Shown here: positions 52,810 through 62,756 of the stretch, piece after piece
Position numbering within the stretch: position 1 is the first letter of the stretch
Layout of the letters: the number at the start of each line of letters is the position of its first letter
Origin: Stigmatella aurantiaca DW4/3-1
GTDB lineage: Bacteria > Myxococcota > Myxococcia > Myxococcales > Myxococcaceae
DNA length: 64,000 nucleotides
Direction of reading: 5' to 3'
Assembly (NCBI RefSeq): GCF_000165485.1
Contig: NC_014623.1
Span: 5,412,893-5,476,892, forward strand
Notes under the pieces: generated by a model
Databases searched by the model: none
Seen by the model: only the letters and a program-made list of their open reading frames with translations
What the model was told of the DNA's origin: nothing
Position numbers and translations under genes: made by a program

Positions 52810-55800
52810 GTGGGGACGTACCGGATCATCCGAAGACTGGCCGTGGGCGGCATGGCCGAGGTCTTCCTCGGCAAGATGGTGGGCGCGGAGGGTTTCGAGA
52901 AGCCCGTGGCCGTCAAACGCATCCTCCCTTCCTTTGGGCAGGACGAGGCCTTCATCCACCTGTTCCTGCGTGAGGCCAAGGTCTCCGTGGCGCTCCAGCA
53001 CGGCAACGTCGTGCAAGTGCTGGATCTGGGCGCGGTCAAGGGCCAGTACTACATGGTCATGGAGTTCGTGGACGGGGAAAACCTCCGCGCCCTCCTCCGG
53101 GCCGCCCGGGCGCGTCAGCTCTCGCTGGGACTGCGCGAGGTGTGCTTCATCACCCAGCAGGTGGCCGATGGGCTCGCCTATGCCCATTCCCGGATGGACT
53201 CCACCGGGGCACCGCTCAACATCGTCCACCGGGACGTCAATCCCTCCAATGTGATGATTGGGAGCAATGGTGAAGTCAAACTCGCCGACTTCGGCATCGC
53301 CAAGGTCGCCGATGGGCACCAGGAGACGCAAGCAGGCGTGCTCAAGGGGAAGATCAATTATCTGTCCCCGGAGCAAGTGCTCAGCAAGCCGGTCGATAAA
53401 CGCAGCGACATCTTCCTGCTCGGCTTGCTGCTCCATGAATTGCTCGCGGGAAAGCAACTGCTTCAGGGCACGCAATTGCAGATCGTCCAGCAGTTGGGCA
53501 CCTTCAACGAGCGCGCGCTCGAGCCCATCCCGGGGGTTCCCGCCCCCTTGTGGAGCATTCTCCAGCGCGCCCTGGCCTTCTCCCCGGCGGCGCGCTTCCG
53601 CACGGCCAACGAATTCTCCTCGGCCCTCCAGAGCTTCCTGTTCGATCACCGGCTCCGGGTGGGAACCGCTGACATCGCCGCGCTCTTCGGCCGGGCCTTT
53701 CCCGCGCGGCGCTCGCCGCTGGAGGATCTGGCCGGCGCCCGGGGAGAGGAGATCCACCTGGACAGCCGGGAGACGCCCCGGGCGATGGCTCCGCCCGTTC
53801 TCCAGCCCGATGTGCGCGCCCCCAGTGCCCTGGCCCAGACGGCAGTGCTGCGCACAACCCCCGTCCCCATTGCCAGCCCGGGCCGTGTCCCGCCCGCGCC
53901 CCCCGCGGCCCGCCCCGCCCCGGAGGGGCCTCCCCGCGCTGTCCCTGGCGCGGAGCCCCCGCCCAGTCCTTCCCCGCTCCGGCCTCCGGGACGGCAGCCC
54001 CGCGCCGGCCGCCGCATTGGAGACATCCTCGTCGCGCGGGGGATGCTGCCCCCCGAGGCGCTGGAGCAAGCCCTGACCCTTCAGAAGCGGTTGGGGGGCA
54101 AGCTGGGACAAGTCTTGGTCGGGGAGCGGCTGCTGGAGGCGGAGGAGTTGGTCCGGGCGCTCTCCGAACAATCGGGCATGCCTCACATCTCCGGAGAGAG
54201 GCTCCAGACGATGCCGGTCCCCGCGGAGTTGATCCGGCTGTTGCCCATGGAGATGTGCGAGAAGCTCTGCGCGGTCCCGGTGGCCCAACGCAACCGGGAG
54301 CTCTACTGCGCCGTGCTGGAGCCGCGTGACCTCAAGGTCATGGATGCGTTGAAGTTCGCCACCGGCACCATCTCGGTGCATGGCCTGTTCGCGACGGAGT
54401 CCGCCATCCGCCGGGCCATCCGGCGCTTCTACCTGGGCGAGGAGGCCGCCGAACTCGAGGAGAAGAGCGAGACGAGCCTCAACCGCGAGCGCGTCCTGAA
54501 CTTCGTGGAGCGCTTCACCGGCCGCACCATGGTCAACCTCGATCTCGATCTTGAGGCCGAACCCCCCGCCGCCGCCCAAGCCCCCCCGCCGCCGCCCAAG
54601 CCCCCCCCCGCGCTCACGCCAGCCCCGGTGCCCATCCCTCCAGCGCGCACCCTCGCCTCCCCGGGGAGCAGCTCGCGCGCCCGCATGGTGCTGGTGGTGG
54701 GAGATGCGTCCGAGATCGTGAGCGTCGCCGTGACGCTGCTCCTCCAGCAGGGCATCGCGGCGGCGGAGAGCCGGGCGAACACCGCCGAGAAGGCCTTGGC
54801 CCTGGGTGGGTACGATCTGGTGTTGGTGTTGGAGGACGCGGTGGCGGATCCCCCGGCGGTCGCAGCACGGCTGCGCGCCGCGTACCCTGGGATGGGCGTG
54901 CGCTCCATGCCCTCGCTCAGCGCGGCGCTGCTCGGCGAAGGAGGGCCCCTGGCCCGGCTGCTGGCGGTCCACGCCCGGATGCTCGAGAGCGCCGTGGCGA
55001 TGATGGGGGGCAGCGCCATGATGGCGCCCTTCCTGGTGAAGCTCGCACGGCGCTGCGCGGTGCGGCTGGGGGCAGGCAGCGTCGAGGAGAGCCTCGCGGG
55101 CACCGCGGCGGCCGCGCTCGCGCTGGGCGCGCGAATGGAGGAGTCCTCGCACTTCGTCCTCCCCTCGCTGGCGCGCGTCCACTCCCTGGTGGGCCACGAG
55201 CTGCCAGAGGTGGCGGAGGTGTTGACGGCGGTGTTGTCCGGGGGGGCCGAGGCAGGTCCTCCTCCGGACCGGTTGGCCTTGGCCGTTCTGGCCGCGACGG
55301 CCTTCGTCCTTCAGACCCAGAGTGCCCAACCCACCCCCACGGAGGCCATCGAGGCCCTGCTGGCGCTGCGAAAGAGTTCGCGGTTGACCCCGGCGGCCCT
55401 CGAGGCCCTGGCCCAGGAACTGGGCACGGGTGCCGAGGGGACCCACAGCACGGCGCCCCGGGTCGTGGTGGTGGACAACGATCTGAGCACGGCCCTGGCG
55501 CTCCAGCTGCGCCTCATGGCCGAGGGCCTCGGGATGAAGCGCGTCCGCACCCTGGCCGAAGTCGAGCAGGCCCTCGGCGGCGCCCAGGCCGCCATCCTGG
55601 AGGCGCCCTTGCCGGACGGAGATGTCCACACCCTCGTCCGGACGCTGCGGGCCGCGCCCGCCACCGCCCATCTGCCCCTGTTCCTGATCGTCCCGCGCGA
55701 GGACCCCAACGGGGTGATGACGGGCATCGATGCGGGCGCGGACGATGTGCTCGTCCGGCCGGTGAACGTGGAAGTCCTGATGGCGAAGCTGCGCCGGGCG

Positions 55801-55848
55801 ATTGCCCAGCAACATGCCGTCCAGCGCGCGGGAGGGCCTCATTCCTGA
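52810..55848 (+). CDS. Ser/Thr kinase fused to MshEN-like domain and two pseudo-receivers
   Basis: A 1012-residue fusion, start GTG 52810. Residues about 1-270 are a complete Ser/Thr kinase (LAVGGMAEVFLG, Lys in VAVKRIL, HRDVNPSNVMI, ADFGIAKV). After a Pro-rich linker, about 395-545 resemble the N-terminal MshEN/GspE-N domain of type II secretion and pilus ATPases (RIGDILVARGMLPPEALEQAL, then KLGQVLVGERLL), which in relatives can bind c-di-GMP. About 620-710 is receiver-like. About 885-1005 is a second receiver fold whose Asp position reads AAILEAPLP and whose Lys position reads VLVRPV, so it cannot be phosphorylated normally. The region 710-870 is helical and unassigned. Such a kinase could link c-di-GMP and protein phosphorylation. 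Confidence 0.88.
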   Translation: MGTYRIIRRLAVGGMAEVFLGKMVGAEGFEKPVAVKRILPSFGQDEAFIHLFLREAKVSVALQHGNVVQVLDLGAVKGQYYMVMEFVDGENLRALLRAARARQLSLGLREVCFITQQVADGLAYAHSRMDSTGAPLNIVHRDVNPSNVMIGSNGEVKLADFGIAKVADGHQETQAGVLKGKINYLSPEQVLSKPVDKRSDIFLLGLLLHELLAGKQLLQGTQLQIVQQLGTFNERALEPIPGVPAPLWSILQRALAFSPAARFRTANEFSSALQSFLFDHRLRVGTADIAALFGRAFPARRSPLEDLAGARGEEIHLDSRETPRAMAPPVLQPDVRAPSALAQTAVLRTTPVPIASPGRVPPAPPAARPAPEGPPRAVPGAEPPPSPSPLRPPGRQPRAGRRIGDILVARGMLPPEALEQALTLQKRLGGKLGQVLVGERLLEAEELVRALSEQSGMPHISGERLQTMPVPAELIRLLPMEMCEKLCAVPVAQRNRELYCAVLEPRDLKVMDALKFATGTISVHGLFATESAIRRAIRRFYLGEEAAELEEKSETSLNRERVLNFVERFTGRTMVNLDLDLEAEPPAAAQAPPPPPKPPPALTPAPVPIPPARTLASPGSSSRARMVLVVGDASEIVSVAVTLLLQQGIAAAESRANTAEKALALGGYDLVLVLEDAVADPPAVAARLRAAYPGMGVRSMPSLSAALLGEGGPLARLLAVHARMLESAVAMMGGSAMMAPFLVKLARRCAVRLGAGSVEESLAGTAAAALALGARMEESSHFVLPSLARVHSLVGHELPEVAEVLTAVLSGGAEAGPPPDRLALAVLAATAFVLQTQSAQPTPTEAIEALLALRKSSRLTPAALEALAQELGTGAEGTHSTAPRVVVVDNDLSTALALQLRLMAEGLGMKRVRTLAEVEQALGGAQAAILEAPLPDGDVHTLVRTLRAAPATAHLPLFLIVPREDPNGVMTGIDAGADDVLVRPVNVEVLMAKLRRAIAQQHAVQRAGGPHS

Positions 55849-55908
55849 GGCCCAGGGGACTCCCCCTCCCCCCTCCCCGGTTTTGCCCGTTGGTTGCATC
55901 ATGTGCCC

Positions 55909-56688
55909 ATGGCTCCCCCGACCTACGAGACCTTGGATGGCTCGACGCCGGACATCACCCCGCTGGCCGCCGAGCATGGGCGTCGGCTGCCCCTGTCCGC
56001 CTTCACGCTGCTGAGCGGAGGGGACATCTTCGAATCACGCCAGGGACGGCCTCCCGCCGAGGGCCCTGCCCGGGCACGGGCCTACGTGAAGGCGCAGATC
56101 ACCTTCGTGGCCCACGGCGCCCCCACCGGGCTGCTCCAGCGCGTCGAGGGCGACATCGTCCGGCAGCTCTCGGCGAACCTGCAGCTCATCGGCCGGCTGG
56201 AGGCCTCCCGCCCCCTCACCATCGACTTCATCCCCGCCGGACAGTCCATGGCGAAGTACGGCTACCCCCGATCCGTGTCCCCGCAAGCCGCGGGGCTGTT
56301 CTGGGATCACCCCAGCTGGGAGCGGGCCCGCATCGCCCTGCGGCAGGACAAGCTGGAGACAGAGCCCCACCTCGTCTTCCACGAGATGGCCCACGCGGTT
56401 CAGGGGCTGGCCTTCACCCAGGAGGAGAACGATCTCATCTACCGGGTCATGCTGCGCACCTACCGGAGCCGGGCCATGGTGGACGAGGTGTTCGCCCTCT
56501 ACAGCGAGCGGGAGTTCGTCCCCTCCGTCACCGCCCATGATCTGCGCGCGCCCGGCGTTTACGGCATGGCCCGCCAGCGCTGGAACGAGGAGCACCTCTT
56601 CACCCGCTTCGTGCGCAACCTGTACGCGCCCCACAAGCCCCTCGCTGGACAGGGCTCCGGCAACCAGGCCTCCTCTTTCGAGGGGTAA
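55909..56688 (+). CDS. HExxH-type putative metallopeptidase
   Basis: A 259-residue soluble protein. LVFHEMAHAVQGLAF (about 160) gives the zinc-binding H-E-x-x-H; a third ligand may be the Glu in MVDEVFALYSEREF (about 190), as in several gluzincin-type families. No signal peptide is seen. The N-terminal 90 residues (LSAFTLLSGGDIFESRQG) are unassigned. The start is ATG 55909. It follows the kinase fusion by 60 bases and could be its operon partner. Peptidase activity is inferred only from the motif. Confidence 0.7.
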   Translation: MAPPTYETLDGSTPDITPLAAEHGRRLPLSAFTLLSGGDIFESRQGRPPAEGPARARAYVKAQITFVAHGAPTGLLQRVEGDIVRQLSANLQLIGRLEASRPLTIDFIPAGQSMAKYGYPRSVSPQAAGLFWDHPSWERARIALRQDKLETEPHLVFHEMAHAVQGLAFTQEENDLIYRVMLRTYRSRAMVDEVFALYSEREFVPSVTAHDLRAPGVYGMARQRWNEEHLFTRFVRNLYAPHKPLAGQGSGNQASSFEG

Positions 56689-56796
56689 GGCTCGGGCGCC
56701 TGCCCGCCTGGCCGCCGTTGACAGGCCATCCGCTATAGCAGATATATTGGTTATCCGCTTTCACGGACAACTGTCCAATTTCAAAGAGGCCGTCTC

Positions 56797-56931
56797 ATGG
56801 GTGCCGCCGTCATTGACCTGGAGGACTTTCGCAAGAAGCGTGGTGTCGGCCAGTGTCAAATGATGCGGCCTACTCCTACCTCCCGCCCATGGATCCCCAT
56901 CTGGGTGTGGGTCATAGTCTGGCCGGTATGA
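56797..56931 (+). CDS. Small ORF overlapping the XRE regulator start (44 residues)
   Basis: ATG 56797 with AGAGG seven bases ahead gives MGAAVIDLEDFRKKR and so on for 44 residues. It ends in TGA that overlaps the regulator's ATG (ATGA at 56928-56931). The first 19 residues look like a true protein start. The rest (WIPIWVWVIVWPV) looks like a wrong frame: in the +2 frame the same bases read SNDAAYSYLPPMDPHLG, continuous with the regulator. So this is either a real coupled leader ORF or the true N-terminus of the regulator separated from it by a one-base loss near 56853. Confidence 0.4.
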   Translation: MGAAVIDLEDFRKKRGVGQCQMMRPTPTSRPWIPIWVWVIVWPV

Positions 56932-57707
56932 AGTCCGTTCGGGAGAACTCAGGGCGAAAAGGCCGCGGGGGCGCACCGCGCCGCGACGAGGACGAGCCAG
57001 CAGCCAAGGCCCCGGCCGCCGTGCCGACACAACCTGTGACGTCCGTGGTGCCACCTGAACCCGCCGAGGAGGCCGTGGCGTCGGGTCCTCCCCCCGAAGG
57101 CGAGGCGGCCTGGGCGTACGAAGTGGCTCACCCGGATGCGGACCAGGATCTGGCCCCCGTGGTGGGGAAGAACCTGCGCCGGCTGCGCATCCAGCGCGGA
57201 CTCTCGCTCGAGCGGCTCTCGAAGGCCTCCGGCGTCAGCCGGGCCATGCTGGGCCAGATCGAGCTGGGGCAGAGCGCGCCCACCATCAATGTGCTCTGGA
57301 AGATCGCCCGCGCGCTGGATCTGCCCTTCTCGGCGCTCATCAGCAATTCGGGCGGTGCTGGCACGCGGCTGATGCGGGCCCCGCAGGCCAAGCGGCTCAC
57401 CTCGCACGATGGGCGCTTCACCTCGCGCGCGCTCTTCCCGTTCGATGAGCCTCGCCGGGTGGAGTTCTACGAGCTGTCGCTGAAGGCGCACAGCGAGGAG
57501 CGGGCGGATGCCCATCCCCCGGGAACGATGGAGAACCTCATCGTCACGCGGGGCACGCTGGAGATGGAGATCGGTGCCGATCACCACCTGCTCACCACCG
57601 GCGACGCCATCCTCTTCGAGGCGGACAAGCCCCACGTCTACCGGAACGTCGGGGCCGAGGACATCACCATGTATCTGGTGATGTCCTATGCCGAGGAAGT
57701 GGGCTGA
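56928..57707 (+). CDS. XRE-family regulator with C-terminal cupin domain
   Basis: A 259-residue transcription regulator with ATG at 56928. A disordered Arg/Pro/Ala-rich N-terminus (about 1-70) is followed by an XRE-type helix-turn-helix (about 78-135: KNLRRLRIQRGLSLERLSKASGVSRAMLGQIE). The C-terminal cupin (about 180-255) contains HPPGTMENLIVTRG and GDAILFEADKPHVYRNVG. This layout is shared by PuuR/SutR-type repressors that sense small ligands. It is followed in convergent orientation by the Met-rich gene, with only 7 bases between the stops. The true N-terminus may extend upstream (see the small ORF). Targets unknown. Confidence 0.85.
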   Translation: MKSVRENSGRKGRGGAPRRDEDEPAAKAPAAVPTQPVTSVVPPEPAEEAVASGPPPEGEAAWAYEVAHPDADQDLAPVVGKNLRRLRIQRGLSLERLSKASGVSRAMLGQIELGQSAPTINVLWKIARALDLPFSALISNSGGAGTRLMRAPQAKRLTSHDGRFTSRALFPFDEPRRVEFYELSLKAHSEERADAHPPGTMENLIVTRGTLEMEIGADHHLLTTGDAILFEADKPHVYRNVGAEDITMYLVMSYAEEVG

Positions 57708-57714
57708 GCAGGCC

Positions 57715-58206
57715 TTAGCGGGCCATGCACATCATCATCGGCATGCCGTTACACATCATCATCATCGGCGCGCCCATGGCCATCATGGAGTTCATGGCGT
57801 CACAGCACTCCTTCATCATCGCCATGTCCTGACCTTCCATCGGCATCATCTTGCACATCATGCCGTCCTTGCCCATCTCGCAGGTCATCCGGACCATCAT
57901 CGGCGCCATCTGACGCATCATCATCGGCATCATCATCGGCATGCCCATGCCGCCCATCATGGGGTTCATCCCCATCATGCCGCCCATCATGGGGTTCATG
58001 CCGCCCATCATGGGGTTCATCCCCATCATGCCGCCCATCATCGGCATCGGCATCATGCCGCCCATCATGGGGTTCATCCCGCCCATCATCGGCATGGGCA
58101 TCATGTTCCCCATCGGCATGCTCTGATTCGCGTTCATCGGCATCGTGTTCATGGCCATCATGGGCAGCGCTCCTCCCGCATCGCGGGCGTAAAGAATCCG
58201 CTGCAT
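57715..58206 (-). CDS. Extremely methionine-rich protein
   Basis: A 163-residue protein in which 68 residues (about 42 percent) are Met. The core (about 35-100) is a tandem (MNPMMGG)(MMGMNPMMGG) pattern. The ends carry Cys: MTCEMGKDGMMCKMM, KECCDAMNSMM and MMMMCNGM, six Cys in all. I see no signal peptide or membrane segment. Start ATG 58206 has GGAGAGGGGG upstream, and the frame is free of stops with Met/Gly/Pro codons throughout. The composition fits Cu(I)/Ag(I) binding, or an oxidation-buffering sink of methionine thioethers; both are inference. The plus-strand mirror frame is His-rich and is not real. It is next to the XRE-cupin regulator (convergent). Confidence 0.7.
   Translation of the reverse strand: MQRILYARDAGGALPMMAMNTMPMNANQSMPMGNMMPMPMMGGMNPMMGGMMPMPMMGGMMGMNPMMGGMNPMMGGMMGMNPMMGGMGMPMMMPMMMRQMAPMMVRMTCEMGKDGMMCKMMPMEGQDMAMMKECCDAMNSMMAMGAPMMMMCNGMPMMMCMAR
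57949..58100. repeat. Tandem 21-base repeats within the Met-rich gene
   Basis: Four near-identical copies of a 21-base unit (beginning GCCGCCCATCATGGGG on the plus strand) occur, separated by short related spacers. They encode the MNPMMGG blocks. The repeats are in frame (multiples of three), so length variation would keep the gene open. Confidence 0.7.
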
Positions 58207-58378
58207 GAATAAGTCCCCCTCTCCGGCGCGGTCGAGTGGACGCCAGACACACCGGTCGTTTTCCTCTAACGCAACAGACAGCTGACCAAGACGGCGGAAA
58301 GAATGCCGACTCAGACGGATGCATATCTGTTTACACGGACAGTGAAGTAGGCAGGCCACCTGGGCGGGGCTGAATTGC

Positions 58379-59041
58379 TTACAGGCGGGAGGCCCCCGGT
58401 CTGCGTCTGCGCCATGCGGTGTATGAGGCCACCAGCGCTCCGGCCAGCGCCCCCGCCAGGGCACCGGCCGCCCGGTTGGACAGCCCCGTGTGGGCAGGCG
58501 CCTCCATCCGGAAGGTCTCCAGCGAGGCACGCACCTGAGGGGCCAGCTCTTCCCACCGGCTGGCCGGCGCACTCACCGTCACCACCGCATGGCGCCCGGC
58601 GGAGGCCAGCCCGGCAATCAGCACCGTCCTCACCTGTCCGGCCTCTCGCAGCGTTCCCAGCACCTCGACGCGCGGCACGGATCCCGTCAGCCGATCCACG
58701 CGTTCCGGCGTCAGCGCCAATCCCAGCTCTCGCTCGAAGTGCCGCATCACCGCCGCGCTGAAGTCGTCCCGCTCGGACGGGCTCGCCGAGAACGTTCCCT
58801 CCACCACCGCGACGAGCATGACCGCCGCCTCGTCCCCCGCTCCATCCGAGAGGGCCACCGAGAGCGCGCGGGGCTTGCCCGACTCCAGGGACACCGCGCC
58901 CACGCGGGTCCCCGTGAAGGGCTCCGGGCGCACCATCACGAACCCCTCGGGCGGCTGGAAGCCGTAGCCGTCCTTGCGCAGCTCGGAACCGAGCGCTCCC
59001 TGGGTCAGCAGCAGGCTGGCGGCAAGCGCGGCGAGGAACAT
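58379..59041 (-). CDS. Exported protein with C-terminal membrane tail, unknown function
   Basis: A 220-residue protein. The signal peptide is about 1-19 (FLAALAASLLLTQGALGSE). The periplasmic region begins YGFQPPEGFVMVRPEPFTG, a pattern of small periplasmic domains (photosystem II PsbP-like), with another block ELGLALTPERVDRLTG. The C-terminus has a hydrophobic helix (AAGALAGALAGALVASYTAW) and an Arg cluster (RRRRPG), like tail-anchored or sorting-tag proteins. The start ATG 59041 abuts the divergent TPR gene. No catalytic motif. Confidence 0.72.
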   Translation of the reverse strand: MFLAALAASLLLTQGALGSELRKDGYGFQPPEGFVMVRPEPFTGTRVGAVSLESGKPRALSVALSDGAGDEAAVMLVAVVEGTFSASPSERDDFSAAVMRHFERELGLALTPERVDRLTGSVPRVEVLGTLREAGQVRTVLIAGLASAGRHAVVTVSAPASRWEELAPQVRASLETFRMEAPAHTGLSNRAAGALAGALAGALVASYTAWRRRRPGASRL

Positions 59042-59102
59042 GGTTCAGACCGAGGATAACCCCGTGCGCGGCTTCGTCCCGTACGGTAACCTCGCACCCG
59101 CG

Positions 59103-59588
59103 ATGACCCTTGAAGCCCGGGCCGAGATGCAGGCGCGTGCCGAACGCGCCCTGCGCCGCGGAGAGCTGGCCGAAGCCGTGGGCCTCTACGAGACGCTCGT
59201 CCGGGAGTGCCCTTCCGATGAAGCCCTCTCCCAGAGGCTGGCCTTGCTGCGCGAGTCCCTCCAGCCCATGGAGCTTCAGGCCCTCCGGAAGGCCCCCGCC
59301 GCCCCGCCCGAGGAGCGGCTGACGCTCGGCCCCTCCTCGCCCATTCAGGAAGGTGAACGGCTCTTTGCCCTGGGGGACTACGCGGGGGCCGCCGCCGCCT
59401 ACCGCCGCGCCCTCCAGCAACGCCCCGACAGTGAGCTCATCCAGGAGCGGCTCATGGAGCTGTTCCAGCTGGCCCGGGTGACGCCCGGCCCCTCCCCGAC
59501 GGATCGCGCCCTCCCCAAGGAGACAGAGCCCCTCCTCCAGGCCTTGCTGGACCGGCTGGCGTCCCGGCGGCGCCTCAAGCGCGGCTGA
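59103..59588 (+). CDS. TPR-repeat protein
   Basis: A 161-residue soluble protein with two clear TPR units: ALRRGELAEAVGLYETLVRECPSDEALSQRL (quoted as GELAEAVGLYETLVRECP) and LFALGDYAGAAAAYRRALQQRP. The C-terminus is Arg-rich (RLASRRRLKRG). I chose ATG 59103; an in-frame ATG at 59040 overlaps the start of the divergent gene. A scaffold role is expected, with an unknown partner. The kinase gene at 59881 follows in the same direction after about 290 bases. Confidence 0.7.
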   Translation: MTLEARAEMQARAERALRRGELAEAVGLYETLVRECPSDEALSQRLALLRESLQPMELQALRKAPAAPPEERLTLGPSSPIQEGERLFALGDYAGAAAAYRRALQQRPDSELIQERLMELFQLARVTPGPSPTDRALPKETEPLLQALLDRLASRRRLKRG

Positions 59589-59880
59589 TTTCCGCCCCTT
59601 CCCCATTTCCTTATAGAGAGGTGAAGTCCGGCAGGGGCGAGGCCTCTCCACGATTCCCGCGTTGCGGACCCAGGGGGGGGCTCCTAAACTCCGCCCAGAC
59701 GCCGCTGTCATAGGCGCCTCACGTCCCCTGACACCCGCGTCCGACCATGCCCCATCCCCTGAGACTCGGAGTCCTGACCGCCCGTGGCCATTGCCGCAGC
59801 CTCCTTGCGTTGAGCCCGTGGCTCGTCCAGGGGCGTCTGGGGATCCGTTCGAGGGATTAGGTGGGGAACGCTTGCACACG

Positions 59881-61718
<1,838 letters not shown>

Positions 61719-61722
<4 letters not shown>

Positions 61723-62726
61723 GCCGTGGCCTGTTCCTCTCGCTGTGCCTGCTGCTGGCCTGGCTCCTGCCGGTGAGCGCTCGCGCCCAGGAGTCGGATC
61801 CCGAGGTGGCCACGATCCGCTCCAACTTCGAGTACGGCAAGTACGCCGAGGTCATCGATCGCGCCAAGGCCCGGATCGACCGGGGCAACCTCAACGAGCA
61901 GCAACTGGCGGATCTGCACGAGCTGGCGGGCCTGGCGGCCTTCAACCTCCAGCGCATGGCGGACGCGGAGCGGCACTTCGCGGCGATGCTCCGGCTGGAT
62001 CCGGACAGCAACCTGGACCCCTTCGTGGTGCCACCTCCGGCCGTGGCGTACTTCGACAAGCTCAAGGAGAAGATGGCCTCGGAGCTGGAGTTCCTGCGGC
62101 AGGAACGGCGGCTGCGCCAAGAACGGGCCCGCGGAGAGACCGAGCGGCGCGAGCGCGAGCGTCTGGCCGCCGAGGAGCAGCGCCGCCGCGTCGAGGCGCT
62201 GGCCCGTCAGGTGACGGTGCGCACCGTGGAGAAGCGCAACTTCCTCGTGAACTTCGTCCCGTTCGGCGCGGGCCAGTTCCAGCAAGGCCGCAACAGCCTC
62301 GGCATCGTCTTCGCCGCCACCGAGGGTGTGCTCGCGGTCACCAGCGTCATCGCCTACTTCGCCTACGAGGCCCTCTTCGAGACCTCCACCATCGAACTCG
62401 ACGATGTGCTCACCGAGACAGGGCACGCGTCCATCACCGTGCGTTACATCCCCACCCGCCGCTCCGGCCAGGCGGATGGGTGGCGCCTGCTCAAGGTGGG
62501 CTCGGCGGCCGGCTTCTACAGCATCTACGCGCTCGGCGTGGCGGACGCGCTCTACCACCACGAGGACCAGGTGACCCGCACCTCCATCGAGGAGCGGCCC
62601 GAGCCCTCCCGGCCTGCCCCTCCCCCGCCCCAGGCCCCCTCAGAGCCGGAGCGGGGCACCTCGGCCCGCCTCCAGCTCTTTCCCACCTCCGGCGGGCTCG
62701 GCGCCGGGCTCACCCTCACCTTCTAA
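61719..62726 (+). CDS. Secreted TPR-like membrane protein coupled to the kinase
   Basis: A 335-residue protein. The signal peptide is about 1-23 (FLSLCLLLAWLLPVSARA). TPR-like helices follow (about 30-110: FEYGKYAEVIDRAKARI and AERHFAAMLRLDPDSNLDPFVVPPP), then a charged coiled coil (about 115-170, rich in Arg/Glu). One or two hydrophobic segments (LGIVFAATEGVLAVTSVIAYFAY, about 190-215; VGSAAGFYSIYALGVADALY, about 260-280) precede a Pro-rich tail. It overlaps the kinase stop by four bases and lies just before the sigma-54 activator, so it may be the sensory partner of the kinase. Confidence 0.82.
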
Positions 62727-62756
62727 GCCCCAGGCATCCTCAGGAAGCGTCCCACC

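Noticed and set aside
57688-58212. His-rich protein on the plus strand
   Set aside because: It is the antisense of the Met-rich gene (Met codons read as His). The minus-strand frame has a better start and ribosome-binding site and ends next to the regulator stop.
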